Of a DNA stretch of 50,585 nucleotides, positions 32,259 through 41,564 are shown piece by piece. Source of the DNA: CALBZH01 sp964538515 (GTDB taxonomy: Bacteria > Desulfobacterota > Syntrophobacteria > Syntrophobacterales > Syntrophobacteraceae); the NCBI GenBank assembly GCA_964538515.1, contig CAZIEW010000035.1, positions 1 to 50,585 of the forward strand. Reading direction: 5' to 3'. The position numbers and the translations under genes were made by a program. Under the pieces are notes generated by a model that had not been told where the DNA came from, searched no databases, and saw nothing but the letters and a program-made list of their open reading frames with translations. Numbering within the stretch: the first letter of the stretch is position 1; each line of letters starts with the position of its first letter.

Positions 32259-33041
32259 ATGCACGGCTTTTTTGAGACAAAGAATTTGACCATGCAGTTC
32301 GGTGGGCTGGTGGCCGTAAGCAGCTTTTCCCTGCGGTTGGAGCAGGGGGAGCTGGTTGGGCTGATCGGCCCCAATGGGGCGGGAAAGACGACGGTTTTTA
32401 ATATGATCACGGGTGCCTTGGCTCCCACCGCCGGCCACGTTTACTGGCAGGAACAGGAAATCACGGGTCTGCCTTTGAACCAAGTTGCTGCGAGGGGGAT
32501 CGCTCGCACGTTCCAGAACATTCGACTCTTTGTCGACATGACGGTGTTGGAGAACGTCATGGTTTCCTTTCATCACAAAATACCGACGATGTTCTGGGAG
32601 TGCATGCTGGATTTGCCACGCGCCCGGCGAACGGAGCAGCAAATCAAGCGCGAGTCCATGGAGCTCTTGCAGGAGCTGGGATTGGCCCATTTGGCTCACG
32701 AGAAAGCCGGGTCCCTTCCCTACGGTCAGCAGAGGCGTCTTGAGATCGCGCGAGCCTTGGCTACCCGTCCCAGACTCCTGCTGCTCGACGAGCCCGCGGC
32801 CGGGATGAACCCCCTGGAGACCATGGAGCTGGCGCAGCTGGTTTTCGATCTCCGAGCGCGGCACAACCTTACGGTTCTCCTTATCGAGCATGACATGAAG
32901 TTCGTCATGCGGCTCTGCGAGCGGATCAAAGTGCTCGATTACGGCATCACCATCGCGGAAGGCACGCCTGCCGAGATTCAGAGCAATTCCGAGGTCATCA
33001 AGGCGTATTTGGGGGACATTCGACATGCTGCAGGTGAGTGA
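32259..33041 (+). CDS. livG: Branched-chain amino-acid-type ABC ATPase LivG
   Basis: A 260-residue cytoplasmic ATPase of the Liv importer. Walker A GPNGAGKT (37-44), Q loop (ARTFQNIRLF), Walker B (RLLLLDEPAAGMNP) and the switch His (IEHDMKFV) are intact. The signature motif reads LPYGQQRR where LSYGQQRR is usual. The ATG at 32259 has GGAGACGGAG upstream, and the longer open frame overlaps livM and is not used. It overlaps livF by 17 nt. Confidence 0.94.
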   Translation: MHGFFETKNLTMQFGGLVAVSSFSLRLEQGELVGLIGPNGAGKTTVFNMITGALAPTAGHVYWQEQEITGLPLNQVAARGIARTFQNIRLFVDMTVLENVMVSFHHKIPTMFWECMLDLPRARRTEQQIKRESMELLQELGLAHLAHEKAGSLPYGQQRRLEIARALATRPRLLLLDEPAAGMNPLETMELAQLVFDLRARHNLTVLLIEHDMKFVMRLCERIKVLDYGITIAEGTPAEIQSNSEVIKAYLGDIRHAAGE

Positions 33042-33726
33042 TCTCCACGTTTTCTACGGCGGAATTCATGCTCTCAAGGGGATTGATATCACGGTTGAGT
33101 CTGGGCGCATCGTGACCCTGATCGGGGCCAACGGTGCGGGGAAGAGCACCACCTTGAGGACGATTGTGGGGCTGACGAGGGCGAGGAAGGGGGCGATCCG
33201 TTTCTGCGACGAAGAAATCACCCGCATGCAGACGCACCAAATCATCCGAAGGGGCATCGGGGTCAGCCCCGAGGGACGTCGGGTGTTTCCGAACCTGACC
33301 ATACTCGAGAACCTGGAGCTGGGAGCCTACAACCAGCCGGGCTCAGAGTTTGCCCGGCAGCTGGAGTGGGTCTTCTCGCTTTTTCCCCGTCTTAAGGAGC
33401 GGAGGGCTCAGCTTTCCGGCACCCTGAGCGGGGGAGAGCAGCAGATGCTGGCCGTGGGCCGGGCCCTCATGAGCCGTCCCAAGCTGGTTTTGCTTGACGA
33501 GCCGTCTCTTGGACTGGCGCCCCTTGTCGTCGAAGAGGTCTTTCGGACCATCCAAGCCATCAATCGGGAAGGGGCGACCATTCTGTTAGTGGAGCAAAAC
33601 GCCATGGCGGCACTGGGGATCGCCCATTACGGCTACGTGATCGAGACGGGAAGCGTGATTCTGGAAGGAAGCGGCGAGATGCTCCTCAAGGACGAGCGCG
33701 TGAGAAAAGCCTATCTCGGAGAATGA
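33025..33726 (+). CDS. livF: Branched-chain amino-acid-type ABC ATPase LivF
   Basis: A 233-residue cytoplasmic ATPase, second nucleotide-binding subunit of the Liv importer. Walker A GANGAGKS (34-41), signature LSGGEQQM, Walker B KLVLLDEPSLGL and the H-loop position, which carries Gln as usual for LivF (VEQNAMAAL), are visible. The ATG overlaps the livG end by 17 nt, which suggests equimolar synthesis. It closes the livHMGF unit; no clear terminator follows. Confidence 0.94.
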   Translation: MLQVSDLHVFYGGIHALKGIDITVESGRIVTLIGANGAGKSTTLRTIVGLTRARKGAIRFCDEEITRMQTHQIIRRGIGVSPEGRRVFPNLTILENLELGAYNQPGSEFARQLEWVFSLFPRLKERRAQLSGTLSGGEQQMLAVGRALMSRPKLVLLDEPSLGLAPLVVEEVFRTIQAINREGATILLVEQNAMAALGIAHYGYVIETGSVILEGSGEMLLKDERVRKAYLGE

Positions 33727-33864
33727 GTGGCTCTTGTGGGTCAGGCATCGTCCGGAGCTGCCATAGGATGTGCTCTCCCCCCTGCAGGTTGAATTCAGCC
33801 TCTTTTTCCTTTATTGTATCGATATCGCTGTCATCTTTGTTCCCTGGGTAGGTGCCATCCGATC

Positions 33865-35238
33865 ATGCGGCAAATGAGCATTTTTCAGCAGAAGGCCAAG
33901 GAGCAGGCTCTGGCCTTCGCGCCTTTGGCCGAGAGGATGCGGCCCGACGAGCTCGAGGGGTTCGTAGGGCAGACGCATCTCCTCGCACCGGGGAAGATCC
34001 TTGACCGGATGCTCCGCAATCGGCAGTACCAGTCGATGATCCTGTGGGGACCTCCCGGTTGTGGAAAGACGACTCTGGCGGGGATCATTGCATCTCGATC
34101 GAATGCCCATCTGATAGCCTTGTCGGCAGTCATGGCTGGGACGAAAGAAATCCGCGCGGCGGTCGAAGAAGCACGGTTCATCTGGGCGAAGGAAAAGCGG
34201 CGCACATGGCTTTTCATGGACGAGGTCCATCGCCTCAACAAAGCGCAGCAGGATGTTCTGCTGCCCCATGTGGAAAGCGGCACGGTGCTCTTGCTGGGGG
34301 CAACGACAGAGAATCCCTCCTTCGAAGTCATCCGCCCGTTGCTGTCCCGTTCGCAGGTGCTGGTGCTCGAACCGTTGTCGGAGGCCGAGCTTCGAACGAT
34401 CGTGGAAGCAGCCCTGCGCAATCGTGAAAAGGGTTTGGCCGCTTACCCCGCGCGTCTGACATCCGACGCGGAAGCCTTTCTTTTTGCCGCCTGCGGCGGT
34501 GACGCCCGCGTTCTGCTCAACGGGCTGGAAGTGGCCGTCCTCACGACGCCGCCTGAGCCCGAATCCGGTGTGCGGGTGATCGACCTGGAGGCGATTCAGG
34601 AAGCCATGCACCGGAGGGCGGTGCATTACGACAAAGGGGGGGAGGAGCACTTCAATCTCATATCGGCCTTCCACAAGAGTCTTCGCGGGAGCGACCCGGA
34701 CGCTGCGCTTTACTGGCTGGCGCGGATGCTGGATGGAGGCGAGGCGCCGCGTTACATTGCACGGCGCCTGGTCCGCGCGGCTTCCGAGGACGTGGGTTTG
34801 GCGGATCCCTTTGCGTTGGTGGAAGCCAACGCGGCGCTTCAGGCCTACGAGTTTCTCGGGAGCCCTGAAGGAGAGCTGGCCCTGGCTCAAGCGACGGTCT
34901 ATATTTGTCTTGCCCCCAAGAGCAACGCTCTTGATGTGGGGTTCGGGCAGGCGTTCGATGCGGCCAAGAAGTCCGGTACAGCGCCTGTTCCTTTCCATCT
35001 TCGCAACGCTCCCACGACCCTCATGAAGCGAATCGGCTACGGAAGCGAATACCGGTATGCACACGACGATCCATCGGGCTGGGTTCCGGACACGTACCTT
35101 CCCGAAGAGCTGGTGGGGTCGGTCTACTACGAGCCGACTCCGCGAGGGTGGGAGGGAAAGTGGCGCCAGACCCTGTTGGATCGGCGTGAAGAGGTGAGAC
35201 GGAGGGTCCGTACGAGGGGCAAGGGCCAGAAATCGTAG
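33865..35238 (+). CDS. rarA: Replication-associated recombination ATPase RarA (MgsA)
   Basis: A 457-residue AAA+ ATPase related to clamp loaders that acts at stalled replication forks. Walker A GPPGCGKT is at 62-69, Walker B is in TWLFMDEVHRLNKAQQD, sensor 1 is in LLGATTENPSFEV, and the C-terminal MgsA-type domain shows HYDKGGEEHFNLISAFHKS and GSDPDAALYWLARML. The open frame extends to a TTG at 33814, but the ATG at 33865 (MRQMSIFQ) fits the family start; a second ATG at 33874 is also possible. It stands alone between the Liv genes and a two-component pair. Confidence 0.94.
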   Translation: MRQMSIFQQKAKEQALAFAPLAERMRPDELEGFVGQTHLLAPGKILDRMLRNRQYQSMILWGPPGCGKTTLAGIIASRSNAHLIALSAVMAGTKEIRAAVEEARFIWAKEKRRTWLFMDEVHRLNKAQQDVLLPHVESGTVLLLGATTENPSFEVIRPLLSRSQVLVLEPLSEAELRTIVEAALRNREKGLAAYPARLTSDAEAFLFAACGGDARVLLNGLEVAVLTTPPEPESGVRVIDLEAIQEAMHRRAVHYDKGGEEHFNLISAFHKSLRGSDPDAALYWLARMLDGGEAPRYIARRLVRAASEDVGLADPFALVEANAALQAYEFLGSPEGELALAQATVYICLAPKSNALDVGFGQAFDAAKKSGTAPVPFHLRNAPTTLMKRIGYGSEYRYAHDDPSGWVPDTYLPEELVGSVYYEPTPRGWEGKWRQTLLDRREEVRRRVRTRGKGQKS

Positions 35239-35276
35239 CGGTATGCGATTTTAGAAATGGGGATGCGCGATCGGTA

Positions 35277-36752
35277 ATGGATTCCATCAGCAGCAAACGA
35301 AAGAGTCTGGAAGCGATCAAGCCGTTTCGGTTGGTCAAGTATATTTCACTGACCAGCCTTGCCGCTATTCTGGTCGGCACCCTCCTTCTTTCGGGCTTCA
35401 TTTCCAACAGGGCTGCGGATATTCTCCTCAAAAAGAGCGAGAATTATGCGCTGTTGGTTGTGGAGAACCTCAATCACCAGGTCTACTACCAGTTCACGCT
35501 GCCGACGCTCGTGGCGGAAGGGGAGATCCGACTGATCCGTACGAAGCAGTATGAGCTGCTCGATCGGGTCGTTCGCAACACGATCCATGGGTTTTCGATT
35601 CAGCGCGTGAACATCTACGATCCGAACCAGGTCCTCACCTACAGCACTGAAACCGAAGCGCTCGGCCGGGTTGGCAGCTTCGGAGAGCCGTTTCAACGTG
35701 CCCTGCGCGAAGAGACCGTTTCCGTGCTGACCAAAGAGGGGCCGAGCTTCATGGGTCTTCTTCTCGAAGGCGCTTCCTGCTCGCTGGTGACGTATATGCC
35801 CATGTGGGAGGAGCGTCGCTTGAGCTACAAACGAGGCAAGGTGCTCGGGGTATTTGAAATCACGCAGAATGTCACCGAAGACTATCTCACGATCCAACGG
35901 TTTCAGGTGATCATTGTCTTGAGCTTTCTTGCCTTTGTCACGCTGCTTCTGATTGCGATCAGCCTCATCAGCCGGAGGGCGGAGCGGATTCTACGTGATC
36001 GGGCGGCCGAGAGGAAGAAGCTGGAAGAGCAGCTGCATCAGACCGAACGCCTAGCAGCCTTGGGAGAAATGATTGCCGGCGTCTCTCATGAAATCCGTAA
36101 TCCGTTGGGCATCATCCGCAGCACGGCTGAGCTGCTGCACGGTCGTACGGAGAACGATCGCCAGAAGCGGCTCACCTCGATCATCGTGGAGGAATCGTCG
36201 CGCCTCAACGATATTGTCACGGAATTCTTGGATTTTGCGCGTCCTAAAGTCCCCCGCATGGCGCCCTGTCGTCTCGAGGACATCCTCGAGCGGAACCTGC
36301 ACGCCATCGAGGCTCAGTGTCAGATGCATTCAATCACCGTGGAGCGGGTATACGAGACGGGCGACTACACCATGGAAGCCGACGGGGATTTGTTGTACCG
36401 GGCTTTTCTCAATCTGTTCGCCAACGCGGTTCAGGCCATGCCGGACGGGGGAGCCTTGCGCGTAAGAACGGTTCTGCTCAACGGCAAGAACGGAGAGGAG
36501 AGGATTGAATTGTGCATCCAGGACAGTGGTCCGGGAATTCCGGAGGACGTGAAAAAGAAGATCTTCAACCCGTTTTTCACAACGCGTGAGACAGGAACGG
36601 GACTGGGATTGGCCATTGTGCAGAGCATCCTCGACAGTCACTATGGAGAAATTGAAGCGAGGAGTTGGGACGGCAAGGGCACGGTGATGATCATCCGGTT
36701 GCCGATGAAGCAGCCGAAAGAGCAGGAATCGATCATGGAAGCTTCGGCCTAG
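35277..36752 (+). CDS. Membrane sensor histidine kinase (periplasmic Cache-like input)
   Basis: A 491-residue membrane kinase. TM1 is at about 22-43, a periplasmic domain of about 165 residues (44-209) with Cache-like character follows, TM2 is at about 210-231, then a coiled linker, HisKA with H271 (SHEIRNP) and HATPase (N box NLFANAVQAMP, G1 IQDSGPGIP, G2 GTGLGLAIVQ). The signal is unknown. Its stop is 6 nt before the cognate regulator gene. Confidence 0.92.
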   Translation: MDSISSKRKSLEAIKPFRLVKYISLTSLAAILVGTLLLSGFISNRAADILLKKSENYALLVVENLNHQVYYQFTLPTLVAEGEIRLIRTKQYELLDRVVRNTIHGFSIQRVNIYDPNQVLTYSTETEALGRVGSFGEPFQRALREETVSVLTKEGPSFMGLLLEGASCSLVTYMPMWEERRLSYKRGKVLGVFEITQNVTEDYLTIQRFQVIIVLSFLAFVTLLLIAISLISRRAERILRDRAAERKKLEEQLHQTERLAALGEMIAGVSHEIRNPLGIIRSTAELLHGRTENDRQKRLTSIIVEESSRLNDIVTEFLDFARPKVPRMAPCRLEDILERNLHAIEAQCQMHSITVERVYETGDYTMEADGDLLYRAFLNLFANAVQAMPDGGALRVRTVLLNGKNGEERIELCIQDSGPGIPEDVKKKIFNPFFTTRETGTGLGLAIVQSILDSHYGEIEARSWDGKGTVMIIRLPMKQPKEQESIMEASA

Positions 36753-36758
36753 GACGGT

Positions 36759-38228
36759 ATGGAAACGCTTCTCATCGTTGATGACGAAAGAAACTACTTG
36801 CTGGTGCTCGAAGACCTCCTGAGCGAGGCGGGCTATCAGGTGATGACCGCCGATTCGGGCTCAAAGGGCCTGGAGCTGGCGTTGGCGAGCGATTTGGACG
36901 TTCTCATCACGGACATGAAAATGCCCGGCTTGGACGGTATGACGCTTCTCGAGCGTGTTCACGCAGAAAAGCCTGATCTTCCCGTGATCATGATGACCGC
37001 CTTTGGGAGTGTCGAGAAGGCCGTGGAAGCCATGCGGAAGGGTGCTTTCGACTACATTCTGAAGCCCTTCAAGAATGAGGAGCTCAAGCTTACCATCCGA
37101 AAGGCCTATGAGCATCACCAGCTCCTGCGACGCAACCGGTACCTCACCCAGGAGCTCCAAGATCGCTATCAGTTCAGTAATATCATTGGGAAAAGCGCCC
37201 CGATGCAGCGGGTCTACGAACTGATCGAGAAAGTGGCCCCTGCCAAGGCGACGGTGCTCATCAGCGGGGAATCCGGAACGGGTAAGGAGCTGATCGCCCG
37301 CGCCATCCACTTCAACAGCCCCAGGCGGGACCTGCCGTTCATCACGGTCAACTGCGGTGCCCTCCCTGAAACCCTCTTGGAAAGCGAGCTCTTTGGACAC
37401 GAAAAGGGGTCGTTCAGCGGGGCCATCAGCCAGCGAAAGGGGCGTTTTGAGCTGGCGCACGAGGGCACCCTGTTTCTCGATGAAATCACGGAAATGTCAC
37501 CATCGCTCCAAGTCAAGCTGCTCCGTGTTCTGCAGGAAATGGAGTTCGAGCGCGTCGGCGGTAGCACGACGCTGAGAGTTGATGTGAGAGTAGTCGCCGC
37601 CTCCAATCGCAATCTCAAGGAGGAGGTTGCTGCCGGACGGTTCCGGTCCGACCTGTTCTACAGGCTGAACGTGGTTCATGTGCAAATGCCTCCGTTGCGG
37701 GACCGTTCTGACGATATCCCCCTCCTCGTGAGCCATTTTTTGAGCAAGTACGGAAAAGGGGCTGGAAAACCCAAGATCAGCATCGATTCGGACGCGTTGC
37801 GGTCGCTCATGGACTACCAGTGGCCAGGAAATGTTCGCGAGCTTGAAAACGCCATCGAGCGGGCTGTCATCCTCGCGAGTGGAGATCGGATTCAATTGCG
37901 CGATATCCCTTCCGAAATCGCCTATCCCGCCCAGCAGCACCCCCCCGAAGAGCCGGTTCATGTCGAGCAGCACGAGATTCGAGCGGAGGAAATGAGCGGG
38001 GCAGTGGCTCCCGATATGGGGGAGCGTCTGCCGGCATCGGGGCTCCGGCCGCGTCAGCACAAGGCCATCGAATTCGTGAAGCAGCACGGCTTCATCACGA
38101 ACAAGTATTACTCCCAAATCAACGGGTTATCGGAGCGTCAGGCTCTGCGCGAGCTCAACGAAATGGTGGAAGCGGGCTATCTGAATCGTGCGGGGAAAGG
38201 GCGAGGTGTTCATTACGTATCGAATTGA
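36759..38228 (+). CDS. NtrC-like AAA+ response regulator with GSFSGA loop and winged-helix end
   Basis: A 489-residue regulator. The receiver has D52 and K102. The AAA+ domain has Walker A GESGTGKE (170-177), Walker B GTLFLDEITE and the arginine-finger region (FYRLNVVHV). The loop that contacts sigma54 reads GSFSGA (217-222) rather than GAFTGA. The C-terminus lacks the Fis-type helix-turn-helix; after a Glu/Pro-rich linker (390-425), residues 429-489 (RPRQHKAIEFVKQHG to GRGVHYVSN) look like a winged helix. It is coupled to the kinase gene 6 nt upstream. Whether it still activates sigma54 promoters is open. Confidence 0.9.
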   Translation: METLLIVDDERNYLLVLEDLLSEAGYQVMTADSGSKGLELALASDLDVLITDMKMPGLDGMTLLERVHAEKPDLPVIMMTAFGSVEKAVEAMRKGAFDYILKPFKNEELKLTIRKAYEHHQLLRRNRYLTQELQDRYQFSNIIGKSAPMQRVYELIEKVAPAKATVLISGESGTGKELIARAIHFNSPRRDLPFITVNCGALPETLLESELFGHEKGSFSGAISQRKGRFELAHEGTLFLDEITEMSPSLQVKLLRVLQEMEFERVGGSTTLRVDVRVVAASNRNLKEEVAAGRFRSDLFYRLNVVHVQMPPLRDRSDDIPLLVSHFLSKYGKGAGKPKISIDSDALRSLMDYQWPGNVRELENAIERAVILASGDRIQLRDIPSEIAYPAQQHPPEEPVHVEQHEIRAEEMSGAVAPDMGERLPASGLRPRQHKAIEFVKQHGFITNKYYSQINGLSERQALRELNEMVEAGYLNRAGKGRGVHYVSN

Positions 38229-38763
38229 AGCAACGAGATCGCGGTATCCCATGCGGGCAGGTTGCGCGTCCGCCTTCCAATGCCTTTCCGGGCTCCTTCA
38301 TTCAAACCCGCGTTCATGCGGTTGTAAGACGTCATAATACCTACGACAAAGAGTGAGCTGCCGGTCATTGAGACGGGCTGCTCTCGCTTGGAGCCTGCTT
38401 GAGCCGGCTTGCGGTGCGGAGCGCTCGAGCCCTTTGGCAAATGGCACGTTGAGGCCTTCCTCTGTTGGGGCTCCATGTGGCTTGGGGAGCCTTCCATCTC
38501 TTTTTCCTCTAAAGACTTCGATATCTCTGCCGATTTTTAGCCCAAAGCAAAAGAAGATATGAGTTTCCAAGCGTGCGCGTTTGCGGTTCACGGCACAAAC
38601 TCGCGAAACCTTGTCTCATCCATGCAGCTGTTCCTGTTGAGCGCATCGGGGACTCGAAGTGGGACAGGACGATCAGGCCGTCCGGTCTCAGGGATTGATG
38701 CCCACCAGTGGGGTTTTCGCACTTTCCGGTCCGAATGGTGATGAGCGCAAGGAGGAATGTCAC
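38229..38763. other. Intergenic region upstream of the mixed ABC cassette
   Basis: A 535-bp gap without a supported gene. A 6-bp stem (GGCTCC 38469-38474, GGAGCC 38486-38491) followed at a distance by a short T run is a weak terminator candidate for the two-component pair. A TGGCACG string at 38442-38448 recalls a sigma54 -24 box but has no matching -12 box. No -10/-35 pair was convincing. Confidence 0.35.
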
Positions 38764-40002
38764 ATGTCACAGGGAGCACGTCCGTACTTTTTCTTGGGAG
38801 TTTTTGTTCTCGTTATTGCTTTGAGCTCATGGGCTCACGGAGCCACTGACAATGAAGTTGTCATCGGCCTCAACATCCCCTTGAGTGGACCTTACATCCT
38901 TCAAGGGAAAGATCAGCTCAATGCCTACAACCTCGCAAAATATGAGATCGAGAAGCAGGGCGGCATTCTGGGAAGAAACATCCGCTTTTTGGTCGCGGAC
39001 AGTCAATCCAACCCGAAAGTAGCGGTGGAAAACGTCAAGGGGTTCATCGATCAGGGTGTTGACATGATCACGGGCGGGTCTTCAAGCGCGGTCGCGATGG
39101 CAGTCAGCAATCTGTGTCAGGAGCAAAAGAAGCTCTTCCTTGCGACGCTCACCTACGCAAACGAGGTGACTGGAAAAGACGGACACCGGCATACCTTTCG
39201 AGAGACCTATAATGCTTGGATGGCTGCCAATGCGCTATCTCGCCACCTCAACAAGAATCACTCGGGCAAAAAATACTTTTATATCACCTCGGACTACGCG
39301 TGGGGCTGGTCGACCCGCGATTCGCTCAAAAAATTCACAAACACCGAGAGTGCTTCGGACGTTTTGGTGCCACTCGGCGAGCCGCTTGGCTCTCCTCGCT
39401 ATAAAGAGGCGGTGAAAAAAGCGGTGGAATCGGACGCCGAGGTCCTGGTCCTCGTGCTTTTTGGCAGGGACATGATGGCTGCTCTCCAGCAATGCACCGA
39501 AATGGGCATCCAGCAGAAGATGCAGATCGTGGTTCCCAATCTCGAGCTGCACATGGTGCTCGGGCTACAGAACAACGCAGCTGGCGGAATCCTCGGGGCG
39601 GTGCCCTGGTACTGGGAGGTCCCGTACATCCGGAATTTCGCGAAAGGAAAAGCCTTCGTGGAGGCATACCGGGCTCGATACGAGAAGCCGCCATGCTCTG
39701 GAGCCGCCAGCGCTTACACGAACATGATGCTCTACAAGTGGGCTGTCGAAAAGACCAAGAGCTTCGAACCGAAAAAGATCATTCCCCAGCTCGAAGGGCA
39801 TACGTTCGAGGGGCTCAAAGATCAGGAGACCATACGCTCCTGGGATCACCAGACGATTCAGTCGGTCTATGTGGTGAGGGGCAGAGGGGATCAGGCCAAG
39901 AACTTCTTCGATGTGTTCGACGTCCTGGAAACCTACACAGGAGAAGAGCTCGCCCAGAGCCGGGATGAAAATCCGGTCCGACTGGAGCCTTTGGGCAGCT
40001 GA
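38764..40002 (+). CDS. LivK/urea-type ABC substrate-binding protein
   Basis: A 412-residue periplasmic binding protein of the Peripla_BP_6 fold. The signal peptide spans about 1-28 (hydrophobic FFLGVFVLVIALSSWAHGA). The mature start NEVVIGLNIPLSGPYILQG and the loop ITGGSSSAVAMAVSN fit the family. The ATG follows AAGGAGG. Unusually, it is followed not by LivHM-type permeases but, on the same strand, by a nitrate/sulfonate/taurine-type permease, ATPase and another binding protein. It could serve the livHMGF system at a distance, or act as a sensor protein for a receptor. Confidence 0.9.
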   Translation: MSQGARPYFFLGVFVLVIALSSWAHGATDNEVVIGLNIPLSGPYILQGKDQLNAYNLAKYEIEKQGGILGRNIRFLVADSQSNPKVAVENVKGFIDQGVDMITGGSSSAVAMAVSNLCQEQKKLFLATLTYANEVTGKDGHRHTFRETYNAWMAANALSRHLNKNHSGKKYFYITSDYAWGWSTRDSLKKFTNTESASDVLVPLGEPLGSPRYKEAVKKAVESDAEVLVLVLFGRDMMAALQQCTEMGIQQKMQIVVPNLELHMVLGLQNNAAGGILGAVPWYWEVPYIRNFAKGKAFVEAYRARYEKPPCSGAASAYTNMMLYKWAVEKTKSFEPKKIIPQLEGHTFEGLKDQETIRSWDHQTIQSVYVVRGRGDQAKNFFDVFDVLETYTGEELAQSRDENPVRLEPLGS

Positions 40003-40051
40003 GGACGAGGTCGATATCGGCGTTTCTGTGGACGCATGCAGGGGTTGGTTG

Positions 40052-40747
40052 ATGCTCGCATCCTTGTGGCAGTCTTTTGAACAGTTGCCTGGGCTGGAAC
40101 AGATCGGCAGGGCTTTTTGGGAGCTCGCGTCGAACGGGACGCTCTTGCGCTCAACGATTGCCAGTCTGTTCCGGGTGACGGTGGGGTTCTACCTGGCTGC
40201 GCTTCTGGCTATTCCGGTTGGACTGGCTCTAGGTCGAAGACCTGTTGTCTACCATTGGGTGAACCCGATCATCCAATTCCTGAGGCCCATTTCCCCTCTA
40301 GCCTGGGTGCCTTTTGCGATGCTGTGGTTTGGCATCGGGGAGAAGTCAGCGATATTCATCATCTTTTTTGCGAGCTTCTTTCCGATTCTCGTGCCGACCG
40401 TCAAGGCTGCCTCTGGGATTCACCCCATGTACTTCCAGGTTGCAGCGAATTTGCAGTTTGGCGTCTGGGAAAGCCTGCGACTCGTGATTCTGCCCGCCAC
40501 CATGCCAAACATTCTCCTGGCGCTGCGGGTGGCTTTAGGGATCTCCTGGCTGGTGGTTGTCGCGGCGGAGATGATCGCTGTGAAGAGCGGGCTCGGGTAT
40601 CTCATCATAGACGCCCGCAACGCGCTTCGGATGGACTACGTGGTCGTGGCGATGGTGACGATCGGCTTCATTGGTCTCCTCCTCGATCTAGCCATGACCC
40701 GACTGGAACATCTCGAGTCGGTGAGGTGGAAGCTTGAACAGAAATAA
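40052..40747 (+). CDS. ABC permease, nitrate/sulfonate/taurine type
   Basis: A 231-residue inner-membrane permease of the SsuC/TauC/NrtB family. About five or six hydrophobic helices are visible, with SLFRVTVGFYLAALLAIPVG, FLRPISPLAWVPFAMLWFG and the coupling loop AAANLQFGVWESLRLVILPA-like region (EAA motif). It lacks the usual first transmembrane helix, so it is short for the family. The ATG at 40052 has only a weak Shine-Dalgarno; an in-frame GTG at 40028 is an alternative. It overlaps the ATPase gene by 14 nt. Confidence 0.88.
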   Translation: MLASLWQSFEQLPGLEQIGRAFWELASNGTLLRSTIASLFRVTVGFYLAALLAIPVGLALGRRPVVYHWVNPIIQFLRPISPLAWVPFAMLWFGIGEKSAIFIIFFASFFPILVPTVKAASGIHPMYFQVAANLQFGVWESLRLVILPATMPNILLALRVALGISWLVVVAAEMIAVKSGLGYLIIDARNALRMDYVVVAMVTIGFIGLLLDLAMTRLEHLESVRWKLEQK

Positions 40748-41564
40748 GATCTGCGTCGATCACGTGACGGTCAGATACAAGAACGGGCGGAATCGCGCGT
40801 GGCCATGGTCTCGAAAGAACGGCTCCAATGGAGCGGGGAAAGGTCACGCTCACGACGGTGTCTCCGCCGCCATCTTGCAGGACATCACACTTGATATCGA
40901 CGCCGGGGAATTCGTGTGCATCCTCGGGCACTCGGGTTGCGGCAAATCAACGCTGCTGAAAGTGATTGCCGGCTTCATCAAGCCCGATGAAGGAGCTGTC
41001 CTGATTGACGGCCAGAAAGTCAACGGCCCGCAAAACGACCATGTGTTTGTGTTCCAAGAGGGTGCACTGTTCCCGTGGCTCACGATCATCGAAAACGTCG
41101 ACCTCGCACTGAGGTCCATCGGAAATGCATCGGAACGGCGAGAGAAAGCTCAATATTATCTGGAGCTTGTGGCGCTTGAAGGTGCGGGAGGCCACTACCC
41201 CCACATGCTTTCGGGCGGCATGCGCCAGCGAGCGGAAATTGCCCGTGCCTTGGCGGCTCAGCCCGATATCCTGATGATGGATGAGCCCTTTTCCGGGCTT
41301 GATTACCTCACGCGCCTTCACATGCGTGAAGAGATGCTCAACCTGCATGCCATGCTTCCCGACACGACCATCCTGTTTGTGACTCACGACATCGACGAAT
41401 CGCTCCAGATGAGCAACCGTTTGGTGATTTTGAGCGAATCGCCCGCGCGTATCAAGTGCTGCCGGCGGATCGATGTTCCGCATCCTCGAACGGCAGTCTG
41501 TCCGACGTTGAGCGAAATGCGTACGCAGATCTATCATCATTTGGGAGTGCACTCAGCCTTATGA
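40734..41564 (+). CDS. ABC ATPase, nitrate/sulfonate/taurine type
   Basis: A 276-residue cytoplasmic ATPase of the SsuB/TauB/NrtD family. Walker A GHSGCGKS (65-72), Q loop (FVFQEGALFPW), signature LSGGMRQR, Walker B DILMMDEPFSGLD and switch His (VTHDIDES) are complete. A basic, Gly/Asn-rich insertion at about 17-45 separates the first strand from ILQDITLDI, which is unusual. The start is TTG with GAGGTGGA upstream, inside the permease gene. Its stop overlaps the next start (ATGA). Confidence 0.92.
   Translation: MNRNKICVDHVTVRYKNGRNRAWPWSRKNGSNGAGKGHAHDGVSAAILQDITLDIDAGEFVCILGHSGCGKSTLLKVIAGFIKPDEGAVLIDGQKVNGPQNDHVFVFQEGALFPWLTIIENVDLALRSIGNASERREKAQYYLELVALEGAGGHYPHMLSGGMRQRAEIARALAAQPDILMMDEPFSGLDYLTRLHMREEMLNLHAMLPDTTILFVTHDIDESLQMSNRLVILSESPARIKCCRRIDVPHPRTAVCPTLSEMRTQIYHHLGVHSAL

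Noticed and set aside
33811..35064. Minus-strand 417-codon frame opposite rarA
   Set aside because: It mirrors rarA, which has complete AAA+ motifs.
38442..38448. TGGCACG string resembling a sigma54 -24 box
   Set aside because: The matching -12 box (TTGC at the right spacing) is absent.
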